A DNA stretch of 64,000 bases, from the NCBI RefSeq assembly GCF_000772935.1, contig NZ_JPVR01000075.1:62001-126000 (forward strand). Reading direction: 5' to 3'. The stretch's first letter is position 1. Every line of letters begins with the position of its first letter. A program made the position numbers and the translations under genes. Positions 51,851 to 60,558 of this stretch are shown piece after piece. Source of the stretch: Lysinibacillus boronitolerans JCM 21713 = 10a = NBRC 103108 (GTDB taxonomy: Bacteria > Bacillota > Bacilli > Bacillales_A > Planococcaceae). The notes beneath the pieces were generated by a model that worked only from the letters and a program-made list of their open reading frames with translations, made no database searches and was not told the origin of the DNA.

Positions 51851-54038
51851 AATCGAACTTTAACCCCTTCAATGCTTCAGCAAGTGCATTGTTCACAGGC
51901 TCCTCGTTGTTTTGCTGCTTTAAGTACTTTTGTACAGATCGCTTGTCGACCTTGCCTCCGCCCTCTTTTTTGCGTCTCGCTTCAAAGGCAGATAATTTTT
52001 CACGATAGCCACATTTACAAACAAAAATTTGACCATCGCCTTCTCCGCGAAGCTCTAATTTTTTATGACATTGTGGACAACGTGCATTCGTAGTACGTGA
52101 GACATTTTTACGATGACCACATTCGCGATCTTGGCAAACAAGCATTTTTCCTTTCTTGCCATTCACTTCAAGCATTGGTTTACCGCAATCAGGACATGAT
52201 TTGGTAGAGATATTATCATGCTTATACTTTTTGTCACTACCCTTAATCTCTGTAACAATTTCCTTTGTGTAATTTTTCATCTCGCTAATAAATACATCTT
52301 TATTTAGCTTGCCCTTTGCAATGAGCTCAAGTTTTTGCTCCCAATCTGCTGTCAGGGCAGGGGATTTTAATTCCTCTGGCACTAGGTCGAGTAGTTGACG
52401 ACCCTTAGAGGTAATATAAATATCTTTGCCACCACGCTTTTCTATTAAGAAGGAATTGAAAAGCTTTTCAATAATATCTGCACGTGTTGCGACTGTGCCA
52501 AGTCCACCCGTAGATTTTAATGTGTCGGCCAGTTTTTTGTCATTCGTCGCCATGTATTTTGTTGGGTTCTCCATGGCTGATAACAGTGTGGCTTCAGTGA
52601 AACGAGCAGGTGGCTTTGTTTGACCAGATGTTTGGGCAAGCAATTTAATTTTTAACATATCGCCTTTATCAATTCGTGGAAGTATTTGTTCCTTTACATC
52701 ATCCGCTGAGTCGTCATCATCGAAGCGATGCTCATAAACCTCTTTCCAGCCAGCTGATAAAATTGTTTTCCCTCGAGCAATAAAGCTTTCATCGCCAATT
52801 TTTGCACGTAATGTTAATTGCTCATATTCAAAAGCAGGAAGTAGCACAGCTAGAAATCGTTTCACAACAAGGTCATAAATTTTACGTTCCTTATCTGTAA
52901 AAGCAGAATAATTTACATAGCCCTCTGTTGGAATAATTGCATGATGGTCTGATACTTTACTATCGTCGACAAATGCCTTTGTTGGCTTGATAGGTTTTGT
53001 AAGTAATTTATTGGCGATGGAGCGATATTCACCAATACCACAGGCCTTTAAGCGTTCAGGTAATGTGGCAACAATATCCTGTGAAATAAAGCGAGAATCC
53101 GTACGTGGATAAGTTAACACTTTATGTTGTTCATAGAGTTTTTGCATGATATTTAAAGTTTCTTTCGCTGAGTAGCCGAAGATTTTATTGGCATCACGCT
53201 GCAACTCTGTTAAATCATAAAGTCCAGGTGCAAATGATTTTTTTGGTTTCTTTTCAATGTCCACAACGATGGCATTGCTATTTCCAATTTTTTTGACCAG
53301 CGTATCGATTTTATCTTTATCGAAGCTACGACTATTTCCATTTTGGTCTTGCCATGTGAGCTTCAAGTTGTCAGTTGTTTGCGCTTCAATACCATAATAA
53401 GTTTGTGCCTTAAAGTTTTTAATTTCATCTTCACGTGTAGCAATTATCGCTACCGTTGGCGTTTGTACACGTCCACAATTCAACTGTGCGTTAAAGCGGG
53501 TAGTCAAAGCACGAGTAGCATTAAGCCCGATATACCAATCAGCCTCTGAGCGAGCTACAGCAGAGGCATATAAATTATCATATGCTTTGCCTGGCTTTAA
53601 ATTGGCAAAGCCATCTTTAATTGCCTTATCTGTTACAGATGAAATCCATAAGCGCTTAAGCGGCTTTTTAATCTTTACTTTATCGAGTATCCAGCGTGCC
53701 ACTAATTCACCTTCACGCCCAGCATCTGTGGCAATAATGACTTCACTGACATCATTACGTGTAAGCTGACTTTTGACCGCATTAAATTGCTTTCCAGTTT
53801 GCTTTATAACAGTTAATTTTAACCGATCAGGTAACATAGGTAGATCTTCTAGATTCCATGTTTTATATTTCACATCATAGCTTTCAGGGTCTGCCAGTGT
53901 TACAAGATGTCCAAGCGCCCAAGTAACAATGTATTTGTCTCCCTCAAGGAAACCATTTCCCTTTTTATTACACTTCAGTACACGTGCGATATCACGTGCT
54001 ACAGAAGGTTTTTCAGCGATTACTACGCTCTTTGCCAT
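51849..54038 (-). CDS. topB: DNA topoisomerase III
   Basis: A 729-residue type IA topoisomerase, nearly the same length as B. subtilis TopB (727). The Toprim domain opens with KSVVIAEKPSVARDIARVLK and contains IATDAGREGELVARWI with the acidic metal ligands. The catalytic tyrosine is in KVLTYPRTDSRFIS. LNCGRVQTPTVAII and GLGTVATRADIIEKLF are further conserved blocks. The C-terminus has zinc-ribbon motifs (CPDCGKPM...CQDRECG and CPQCHKKL...CKCGY). The frame extends to 54122, but AAAGGGTG precedes the ATG at 54038, which begins with the conserved MAKSVVIAEKPS. Confidence 0.93.
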   Translation of the reverse strand: MAKSVVIAEKPSVARDIARVLKCNKKGNGFLEGDKYIVTWALGHLVTLADPESYDVKYKTWNLEDLPMLPDRLKLTVIKQTGKQFNAVKSQLTRNDVSEVIIATDAGREGELVARWILDKVKIKKPLKRLWISSVTDKAIKDGFANLKPGKAYDNLYASAVARSEADWYIGLNATRALTTRFNAQLNCGRVQTPTVAIIATREDEIKNFKAQTYYGIEAQTTDNLKLTWQDQNGNSRSFDKDKIDTLVKKIGNSNAIVVDIEKKPKKSFAPGLYDLTELQRDANKIFGYSAKETLNIMQKLYEQHKVLTYPRTDSRFISQDIVATLPERLKACGIGEYRSIANKLLTKPIKPTKAFVDDSKVSDHHAIIPTEGYVNYSAFTDKERKIYDLVVKRFLAVLLPAFEYEQLTLRAKIGDESFIARGKTILSAGWKEVYEHRFDDDDSADDVKEQILPRIDKGDMLKIKLLAQTSGQTKPPARFTEATLLSAMENPTKYMATNDKKLADTLKSTGGLGTVATRADIIEKLFNSFLIEKRGGKDIYITSKGRQLLDLVPEELKSPALTADWEQKLELIAKGKLNKDVFISEMKNYTKEIVTEIKGSDKKYKHDNISTKSCPDCGKPMLEVNGKKGKMLVCQDRECGHRKNVSRTTNARCPQCHKKLELRGEGDGQIFVCKCGYREKLSAFEARRKKEGGGKVDKRSVQKYLKQQNNEEPVNNALAEALKGLKFD

Positions 54039-54159
54039 TGTTAACACCCTTTCATAGTTCCATGGTTTTAAATATAGCATAGGTTGAGTGGGTTCGCAGT
54101 TTAACTGCAATGTAAAATGCATTTAATAGGCAAAGAAAAGAAAGGGAGGAAAATTTGTC

Positions 54160-54210
54160 ATGAAGAGCAAAGAAACTTCATATGGTGTATATGTGATTTT
54201 AGCTTTTTAA
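54160..54210 (+). pseudogene. Possible broken small gene with strong ribosome site
   Basis: AAAGGGAGG is followed 10 bases later by an ATG and 16 codons (MKSKETSYGVYVILAF) ending in TAA right after a run of five T. Adding one T would keep the frame open for about 20 more codons. It could be a frameshifted small membrane protein, a leader peptide, or chance. Confidence 0.25.
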
Positions 54211-54266
54211 TTTCTGTTCTATGTAAAATTTTTGCTCGTAATTTTGCGAAAAATCTATTTTGTTGC

Positions 54267-54295
54267 TAGACACCAAATTTTGAGAATGCTATATT
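54267..54295 (+). promoter_or_regulatory. Candidate promoter of the tetR gene
   Basis: TAGACA, 17-base spacer, TATATT; each hexamer matches consensus at five of six positions. The rest of the 54.04-54.41 kb gap is AT-rich. Confidence 0.5.
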
Positions 54296-54412
54296 TATGT
54301 TGTCATAGTATTTTTATAATTAGGAAAAAATAGAATACTCTAAGGGTTTAATGGTTTTTCCTGATTATAAGGAGTGATGAAGTATAGAGCTAGATGAAGG
54401 ATGATAGGGCCT

Positions 54413-55030
54413 ATGGTAAAGAAAACGTTAAAACAAAGAATTGTAGACGCTTCAGTTGAATTGTTTCAACAAGATGGTTATCACAATGTAACCGTGGATC
54501 GTATTGTGGAATATATTGGGGCATCAAAGGGTGGATTTTATCATAATTTTAAATCAAAAGATGAACTGTTGTATGAAATTCATGATGTCTTTATTTCATA
54601 TGTCATTCAACAATCGCAAGCTGCATATGACAAATTCGATACACCCATCACACGTTTGTGTGCCATGCTGCAAACACTGACACAAGTATTTGATATGTAT
54701 CAAGCACATATTACGATTTTTTATGAAGAAAGTCGTTCACTCTCAGATGAATATAGTGACATCATCCATAAAAAGCGAGATCACTATCGTGATATTTTAC
54801 AAAGAGTGATAGCAGAGGGTCAGGAAGCAAAGGTTTTTCGTACCGAATTACCTTGTACAATTGTAACAATGGCAATTGTCGGGATGATTAACTGGACGTA
54901 CAAATGGTTTAAGCAATCAGGACCATTAACGATGGAGCAAATCACAGATGTTTTTACCGATATGGTATTACGGGCAATTGTGACAGAACAAGCCATGGGA
55001 GAAGCGAAGCAATTTATAATAAAGGGGTAG
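54413..55030 (+). CDS. TetR-family regulator of the leucine-degradation operon
   Basis: A 205-residue TetR regulator. The N-terminal DNA-binding domain (about residues 5-55) reads KQRIVDASVELFQQDGYHNV, TVDRIVEYIGASKGGFYHNF and KSKDELLYEIHD, a textbook TetR helix-turn-helix. The C-terminal part (60-205) is the ligand-binding helical domain; FadR/PaaR-type members bind acyl-CoA thioesters. It lies directly upstream of the acyl-CoA operon, separated by a perfect palindromic operator, so it most likely represses that operon and is released by an acyl-CoA intermediate. The frame opens at 54401; the ATG at 54413 is better spaced from AAGGATG, but the start is not certain. Confidence 0.87.
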   Translation: MVKKTLKQRIVDASVELFQQDGYHNVTVDRIVEYIGASKGGFYHNFKSKDELLYEIHDVFISYVIQQSQAAYDKFDTPITRLCAMLQTLTQVFDMYQAHITIFYEESRSLSDEYSDIIHKKRDHYRDILQRVIAEGQEAKVFRTELPCTIVTMAIVGMINWTYKWFKQSGPLTMEQITDVFTDMVLRAIVTEQAMGEAKQFIIKG

Positions 55031-55060
55031 CCAGTAGGAAACACTGGTTTTATTATTTGT
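55031..55060 (+). terminator. Weak terminator after tetR
   Basis: CCAGT-aggaaac-ACTGG (5 bp), then TTTTATTATTTG. It may only partly separate tetR from the operon. Confidence 0.4.
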
Positions 55061-55068
55061 TTTTACAA

Positions 55069-55082
55069 ACCGACTAGTCGGT
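55069..55082. promoter_or_regulatory. TetR-type operator ACCGACTAGTCGGT
   Basis: A perfect 14-bp palindrome between tetR and the acyl-CoA dehydrogenase gene, 68 bases before the latter's start. It closely resembles known operators of TetR regulators for fatty-acyl and phenylacetyl-CoA catabolism (ACCGACC-GGTCGGT type, from memory). No second copy was found upstream of tetR. Confidence 0.75.
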
Positions 55083-55150
55083 ATTTCACTGTAAGCAATT
55101 GTTCTTGAGCTACATCTACTATGGCAAATTCAACAATAGGGGGATTAGGG

Positions 55151-56293
55151 ATGAATTTTGAATTAACAAAAGAGCAAGAAATGATTCGAGACATGGTGCG
55201 TGATTTTGCTGAGAAGGAGATTAAACCGTATGCTCGTGAGGTTGATGAGACATCAACAATGAGAATAGAGAGCTTTAAGAAGATGGCAGAACTAGGCTTA
55301 TTGGGTATCCCGTTTCCTGAAGAATATGGTGGATCAGGTGGGGATACGGTGTCCTACGCTTTAGCTGTAGAGGAAATTGGTCGAGCATGTGGGGGCACAG
55401 GGTTAAGCTATGCAGCTGCTGTTAGCTTAGGAGCCTCACCAATTTACAACTTCGGTACAGAAGAACAAAAGCAAGAGTGGCTAGTTCCATTAGCTAAGGG
55501 TGAGACATTAGGATCATTCGGTTTAACAGAGCCAAATGCAGGTTCAGATGCTGGTGGCACACGTACTACAGCTGTTATTGATGGTGATGACTACATCATT
55601 AACGGAGAGAAATGCTGGATTACCAATGCAGGATATGCTCGACAAATTATTGTAACTGCGGTAACAGGTAAACGTGAGGATGGTAAAAAAATTATTTCTT
55701 CTATTATTGTGCCAACAAACACACCAGGTGTAACAATCAACTGTAACTATGACAAAATGGGTGTACGTGGCTCCAATACATGTGAGATTGTGTTAGAAAA
55801 TGTTCGTGTCCCAAGAACAAATCTATTAGGGGATGAAAAACGTGGCTTTAGCCAGTTTTTAAATACACTTGATGGTGGTCGAATTTCCATCGCTGCTCTT
55901 TCTGTTGGAATTGCCCAGGCTGCTTATGAAAAGGCACTAAAATTTGCGAAGGAACGTGAGCAATTTGGTGCACCTATTTCGAAGCTACAGGCGATCCAAT
56001 TTAAATTAGCTGATATGGCGATGGAAATAGAGCTTGCTCGTACGCTAGTACATAAAGCAGCATGGTTAAAAGATCAAAAGAAGCCATTTGGCAAAGAAGC
56101 TGCAATGGCTAAACTATTTGCTTCTGAAATGGGCTTCCGTACATGTAATCAGGCAATCCAAATTCATGGCGGTTCTGGATATATGAAAGAATACGATGTA
56201 GAGCGTCATTTACGTGACATTAAATTAATGGAAATCGGTGAAGGAACATCTGAAATTCAACGTCTCGTTATTTCTCGTCTAATTGGCTGTTAA
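55151..56293 (+). CDS. yngJ: Acyl-CoA dehydrogenase, probably isovaleryl-CoA dehydrogenase (YngJ-like)
   Basis: A 380-residue FAD enzyme for the first step of the pathway, isovaleryl-CoA to 3-methylcrotonyl-CoA. Motifs: GSFGLTEPNAGSDAGGTRTT, GEKCWITNAGYA, REQFGAPISKLQAIQFKLAD, IQIHGGSGYMKEYDVERHLR and IGEGTSEIQRLVISR. The aligned catalytic-base position cannot be told from reading alone, because isovaleryl-CoA and short-chain enzymes place it differently. The assignment rests on the complete yngJ-to-yngE gene order downstream. The frame opens at an ATG at 55121 without ribosome site; AGGGGGATT precedes the ATG at 55151, which starts MNFELTKEQ, a normal family N-terminus. Confidence 0.87.
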   Translation: MNFELTKEQEMIRDMVRDFAEKEIKPYAREVDETSTMRIESFKKMAELGLLGIPFPEEYGGSGGDTVSYALAVEEIGRACGGTGLSYAAAVSLGASPIYNFGTEEQKQEWLVPLAKGETLGSFGLTEPNAGSDAGGTRTTAVIDGDDYIINGEKCWITNAGYARQIIVTAVTGKREDGKKIISSIIVPTNTPGVTINCNYDKMGVRGSNTCEIVLENVRVPRTNLLGDEKRGFSQFLNTLDGGRISIAALSVGIAQAAYEKALKFAKEREQFGAPISKLQAIQFKLADMAMEIELARTLVHKAAWLKDQKKPFGKEAAMAKLFASEMGFRTCNQAIQIHGGSGYMKEYDVERHLRDIKLMEIGEGTSEIQRLVISRLIGC

Positions 56294-56336
56294 TCATCAT
56301 CAGTTAAGTTAAATAGCATAAATAAGGGGGATCTTC

Positions 56337-57971
56337 ATGGCAGAACTTGTGTATCAAACAATTGGTCAATTGCTAGATGAACAATCAAAAAAGTACCCGC
56401 AGAATGAAGCATTGGTCTATGCTGACAGAAATTTACGCATGACTTATGAGCAGCTAAACCGTCAAGCACGTTACGTAGCGAGAGGTTTAATGGCTCTTGG
56501 AATTGAAAAGGGAGACCATATCGCAGTATGGACGACGAATGTTCCTGAGTGGGTACAGCTTCAATTTGGTACAGGGAAGATGGGTGCTCCAATTGTAACG
56601 GTAAATACGAATTACCGTGCGAGTGAGTTGGAGTATTTATTGAAGCAATCTGATGCTAAAACGATTTTTCTAATTGAAAATTATCGAGACCATTCTTTTA
56701 TCAATACACTGCAAGAGTTATGTCCAGAGCTTGTACATTGTGAACCAGGTAATTTGCAATCAAAGAGACTACCTTTATTAAAAAATGTTATTTTAATCGG
56801 TGAAAATAAATACCCTGGTGTACTTAATTGGTCAGATGTTTTAACTGCTGCCGAGCAAGTAACCGAGGAACAGTTAGATCAGAGAGAGCAATCTCTCCAT
56901 TATGATGATGTCATTAATATTCAATATACATCTGGTACGACAGGCTTTCCTAAGGGAGTAATGCTAACGCATTTTAACTTAGTCAACAATGCTGTTAACA
57001 TTGCAGAATGTATGCGTTTAACGGCAGAGGATCGTCTATGTATCCCAGTTCCATTCTTCCATTGCTTTGGTTGTGTCATAGGAACATTAGCTATTACAAC
57101 GAGTGGTGGAACGATGGTACCAGTGCAGGAATTCTCACCTGAAGAGGTACTAAAAACCGTTCAACAAGAGAAATGTACTGCATTACATGGCGTGCCAACA
57201 ATGTTCATTAGTGAACTGAATTTATCGAATTTTGCATCTTTCGATCTTTCAACTTTACGGACAGGAGTCATGGCAGGATCAAACTGTCCAATTGAAGTTA
57301 TGAAAGCGGTCATTGAGAAGATGGGCATGAAAGATATAACAATATGCTACGGTCAAACAGAATCATCACCTGTTATTACGCAGACAAGAACGGATGACCC
57401 GTTAGTGTTAAAGGTGGAGACAGTTGGCCGCGCATTACCAAACCTAGAAGTAAAGATTGTTGTTCCTGGAACTACCGAGGAAGCTCCGACGAATGAACAG
57501 GGAGAGCTGTGTACAAGGGGCTATCATGTGATGAAGGGCTACTATAAAAACCAAGAGGAAACAGATCTGGCGATTGACGAGGATGGTTGGTTGCATACAG
57601 GTGATTTAGCAACAATGGATGAAGCCGGTTATGTCCGTGTAACAGGTCGCTTGAAGGATATGATTATCCGTGGGGGTGAAAACCTATACCCTCGTGAAAT
57701 TGAGGAGTTCCTTTATACACATCCGAAAATTTCAGATGTTCAGGTTGCAGGTGTTCCTGATCCTGTTTATGGTGAGGAAGCGGCGGCTTGGATTGTTTTA
57801 AAAGAAGGAGAGCAGGCAACAGCGGAAGAAATCCGAGATTATTGTCGGGATAAAATTTCAAGACATAAAATTCCACGACATATTTTCTTTATTGATAACT
57901 ATCCAATGACTGCATCTGGAAAAGTTCAAAAATATAAATTACGAGAAGATTTCGTTATGACCGTAAAGTAA
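56337..57971 (+). CDS. yngI: Acyl-CoA synthetase, AMP-forming (YngI-like)
   Basis: A 544-residue ANL-family ligase that activates a carboxylic acid with ATP and CoA. Motifs: phosphate loop YTSGTTGFPKGVM (about residue 200), CYGQTESSPVITQTR (A5), GWLHTGDLATMDEAGYVRV (A7), GRLKDMIIRGGENLYPREIE (A8) and SGKVQKYKLRE with the catalytic lysine near the C-terminus. In B. subtilis the equivalent gene has the same operon position; acetoacetate, the end product of leucine breakdown, or branched short-chain acids are plausible substrates, which the sequence cannot resolve. The ATG at 56337 follows AAGGGGGAT, 43 bases after the dehydrogenase stop. Confidence 0.87.
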   Translation: MAELVYQTIGQLLDEQSKKYPQNEALVYADRNLRMTYEQLNRQARYVARGLMALGIEKGDHIAVWTTNVPEWVQLQFGTGKMGAPIVTVNTNYRASELEYLLKQSDAKTIFLIENYRDHSFINTLQELCPELVHCEPGNLQSKRLPLLKNVILIGENKYPGVLNWSDVLTAAEQVTEEQLDQREQSLHYDDVINIQYTSGTTGFPKGVMLTHFNLVNNAVNIAECMRLTAEDRLCIPVPFFHCFGCVIGTLAITTSGGTMVPVQEFSPEEVLKTVQQEKCTALHGVPTMFISELNLSNFASFDLSTLRTGVMAGSNCPIEVMKAVIEKMGMKDITICYGQTESSPVITQTRTDDPLVLKVETVGRALPNLEVKIVVPGTTEEAPTNEQGELCTRGYHVMKGYYKNQEETDLAIDEDGWLHTGDLATMDEAGYVRVTGRLKDMIIRGGENLYPREIEEFLYTHPKISDVQVAGVPDPVYGEEAAAWIVLKEGEQATAEEIRDYCRDKISRHKIPRHIFFIDNYPMTASGKVQKYKLREDFVMTVK

Positions 57972-57986
57972 GGAGGGGCAGTAGAT

Positions 57987-59345
57987 ATGTTCAACAAGGT
58001 ATTAATTGCAAATCGTGGGGAAATTGCTAGACGTGTGATCAGAACATGCAAGCGCCTAAATATTCATACGGTTGCTATCTATTCAGAGGCAGATGCTGAA
58101 AGCTTACATGTGAAAGATGCAGATGAGGCTTTCTGTGTAGGGAAGCCACCTGTTGCACAGAGCTATTTAAACATCGACCGCATTCTAGAAATTGCACTAG
58201 AAAGTGGCGCAGAGGCTGTTCATCCTGGCTATGGTTTACTATCAGAGAATGCAAATTTTGCAAAACGGTGTACAGAGGCAGGTTTAGTGTTTATCGGTCC
58301 AAGTGCTGATGTGATCGCTTCAATGGGCAGTAAATTAGAGGCTCGTAAGACAATGAAAGCTGCTGGTGTACCGATTGTAGAGGGTGTAGAAGCGCCTGTG
58401 AAGGATGTAGAAGAAGCCACTGACATAGCGGAGCGTTTAGGCTATCCGATTATGTTAAAGGCATCGGCAGGCGGTGGCGGTATCGGTATGCAGCTAGTTG
58501 AAAATGCTGAGGAACTAGCCAAAGCTTTTGAGGGCAATCAAAAGCGTGCACAATCATTCTTTGGTGATGGCACGATGTATATGGAGCGATTCATTGCTAA
58601 CCCTCACCATGTTGAAGTGCAAATTATTGCTGATCATCAAGGCAATGTCGTTCCATTATTTGAACGAGAATGCTCTATTCAACGAAGAAATCAAAAAGTA
58701 GTAGAAGAAGCACCATCACCGTTTATCTCACAAGAGACAAGAGAAAAAATGCTAGAAGCGTCAGTTAAGGCGGCGAAGCATATTAGTTATGTCAATGCTG
58801 GAACAATCGAATACTTGGTTGATGAAAATCAAAACTTTTATTTTTTAGAAATGAATACAAGACTACAGGTAGAGCATCCCGTAACAGAGGAAATTACGAA
58901 GCTTGATTTGGTAGAAGAGCAATTGAAAATTGCGGCAAAACAACCTCTTGCATTTACAAGAGAAAGTCTTACTAAAGAAGGGCATGCGATTGAAGTGCGC
59001 ATATATGCTGAAAATCCTTCGACATTTTTCCCGTCTCCAGGTACCATTACGACCCTTGAATTACCGACAGGTGAAGGCGTTCGACATGAATGTGGTGTTG
59101 AATCAGGTTCAGTGGTAACACCATTCTATGATCCAATGATTAGTAAATTGGTGGTGTGGGGGGAAACAAGAGAAATTGCCTGTGAAAGATTAGCACAAGC
59201 GCTAAAGGCGTACAAAGTGGAGGGGATTCAAACGAATATCCCAATGCTGTTAAAAACCGTCACACATGAGCAATTTTTAAAAGGCTATACGACGACAAAA
59301 TTTGTTGAGCAATATTATTTACCGCAATTAGCAGAAACAAAATAA
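57987..59345 (+). CDS. yngH: Biotin carboxylase subunit of methylcrotonyl-CoA carboxylase (YngH-like)
   Basis: A 452-residue biotin carboxylase that carboxylates the biotin carried by the small carrier protein downstream, using ATP and bicarbonate. It has the standard ATP-grasp layout: KVLIANRGEIARRVIRTCKR at the N-terminus, VHPGYGLLSENANFA, the glycine-rich loop MLKASAGGGGIGMQ, FERECSIQRRNQKVVEEAPS, and FLEMNTRLQVEHPVTEEIT with the catalytic region. It ends before any biotinyl domain, consistent with the separate carrier gene. The ATG at 57987 follows AGGAGGGG, 15 bases after the synthetase stop. It may equally be annotated AccC; the operon points to methylcrotonyl-CoA. Confidence 0.88.
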   Translation: MFNKVLIANRGEIARRVIRTCKRLNIHTVAIYSEADAESLHVKDADEAFCVGKPPVAQSYLNIDRILEIALESGAEAVHPGYGLLSENANFAKRCTEAGLVFIGPSADVIASMGSKLEARKTMKAAGVPIVEGVEAPVKDVEEATDIAERLGYPIMLKASAGGGGIGMQLVENAEELAKAFEGNQKRAQSFFGDGTMYMERFIANPHHVEVQIIADHQGNVVPLFERECSIQRRNQKVVEEAPSPFISQETREKMLEASVKAAKHISYVNAGTIEYLVDENQNFYFLEMNTRLQVEHPVTEEITKLDLVEEQLKIAAKQPLAFTRESLTKEGHAIEVRIYAENPSTFFPSPGTITTLELPTGEGVRHECGVESGSVVTPFYDPMISKLVVWGETREIACERLAQALKAYKVEGIQTNIPMLLKTVTHEQFLKGYTTTKFVEQYYLPQLAETK

Positions 59346-59351
59346 CAATTT

Positions 59352-59389
59352 TCATGTATTCGTGCTTCCATAGAGGGACGAATACATGA
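59352..59389 (+). repeat. Intercistronic 12-bp perfect stem-loop within the operon
   Basis: TCATGTATTCGT-14-ACGAATACATGA lies in the 68-base spacer between the carboxylase and carrier genes. It is followed by ATTAAAAAATTA rather than a T-run. Possible roles are mRNA protection or processing to raise expression of the small carrier gene, or a regulator site. Confidence 0.6.
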
Positions 59390-59413
59390 TTAAAAAATTA
59401 GGAGTGAATGAAT

Positions 59414-59626
59414 ATGGCAACAGTAAAAGCAAGCATGGCAGGAACAGTATGGAAAATCGTCGTAACAGAGGGGGAGAAAGTGGCAGCAGGTCAAGATGTA
59501 GCCATTTTAGAATCGATGAAAATGGAAATTCCAATTGCAGCAGAAGAGGATGGCGTAGTGACAAAAATCATTGCCAATGAGGGCGACTTCATTAACGTTG
59601 ATGATGATATTTTAGAAATTGAGTAA
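59414..59626 (+). CDS. yngHB: Biotin carboxyl carrier protein, single domain (YngHB-like)
   Basis: A 70-residue protein consisting only of a biotinyl/lipoyl domain. The modified lysine is in ESMKMEIPIAA at about residue 35, and the two half-barrel segments KASMAGTVWKIVVTEGEKV and EDGVVTKIIANEGDFI surround it. It carries CO2 between the biotin carboxylase encoded upstream and the carboxyltransferase encoded three genes downstream. The frame contains an ATG at 59408 only three bases from AGGAG; the ATG at 59414, nine bases away, is better and gives MATVKASMAG. Confidence 0.9.
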   Translation: MATVKASMAGTVWKIVVTEGEKVAAGQDVAILESMKMEIPIAAEEDGVVTKIIANEGDFINVDDDILEIE

Positions 59627-59640
59627 GAGGAGGCTTGTTT

Positions 59641-60558
59641 ATGCAGCTACCTAAGCAAGTCATAATCAAAGAAGTTGGTCCACGTGATGGCTTACAAAAT
59701 GAAAAAACGCATATTACAACAGCTGATAAAGTGCAATTAGTTAATTTATTAAGTCAAACAGGATTAAATTATATTGAAGTGACATCGTTTGTGCATCCTA
59801 AATGGATTCCTCAATTAGCAGATGCAGTCGAGGTTCTGCAAGCCATTAAAAGACATAAGGATATTACCTATGCGGCACTTGTACCCAATATGCGTGGCTT
59901 AGAACGTGCATTGCAGGCTGAAGTAGATGAAGTAAGTATTTTTATGTCTGCTAGTGAAAGTCATAACCAAAGTAATATTAATAAAACCATAGCAGATACA
60001 TTTCCCATATTAGAAGAAGTTGTAGTAGGAGCTAAGGCTGCAAAGAAACATGTTCGAGGCTATATCTCAACGGTTATTGGTTGTCCCTATGAGGGGTATA
60101 TACACCCTGACAAGGTATTACGAGTAACGGAAAAGTTATTGGAGATGGGTGTGACTGAAATATCGCTTGGCGACACAATTGGTGTGGGTGTACCGACACA
60201 GGTTGAGTTTCTTTTAGAAGAATTACTAAAAAGGTATCCTGCTGAGAAATTTGCCATGCACTTTCATGATACACGTGGTACAGCACTAGCCAATATTATG
60301 AAATCCATAGAAATGGGTATTACCAAGTTTGATAGCGCGCTTGGTGGGCTAGGGGGCTGCCCATATGCAAAAGGTGCCTCAGGCAATGTAGCCACAGAAG
60401 ATTTATTGTATTTATTCGATGAGATGGGTATTGAAACAGGGGTAGATCGACAAAAGGTGCTTGAGGCAGCACTCTTTATTGAAGAGAAGTTAGGCAAAGC
60501 TGTTGCATCAAAGCAAATGGCTATTGTCCGCAATGAAAGGAGTGCAAATCAACTATGA
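59641..60558 (+). CDS. yngG: Hydroxymethylglutaryl-CoA lyase (YngG-like)
   Basis: A 305-residue TIM-barrel lyase that splits 3-hydroxy-3-methylglutaryl-CoA into acetyl-CoA and acetoacetate, the final step of leucine degradation. Motifs: IKEVGPRDGLQNEKTHI with the catalytic Arg-Asp, YIEVTSFVHPKWIPQL, the substrate/metal block FAMHFHDTRGTALANI with two metal-binding histidines, and the signature GLGGCPYAKGASGNVATEDL with the active cysteine. All key residues are present. The ATG at 59641 lies seven bases after GAGGAGG; the TTG at 59635 is too close. It overlaps the next gene by four bases (ATGA). Confidence 0.92.
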   Translation: MQLPKQVIIKEVGPRDGLQNEKTHITTADKVQLVNLLSQTGLNYIEVTSFVHPKWIPQLADAVEVLQAIKRHKDITYAALVPNMRGLERALQAEVDEVSIFMSASESHNQSNINKTIADTFPILEEVVVGAKAAKKHVRGYISTVIGCPYEGYIHPDKVLRVTEKLLEMGVTEISLGDTIGVGVPTQVEFLLEELLKRYPAEKFAMHFHDTRGTALANIMKSIEMGITKFDSALGGLGGCPYAKGASGNVATEDLLYLFDEMGIETGVDRQKVLEAALFIEEKLGKAVASKQMAIVRNERSANQL

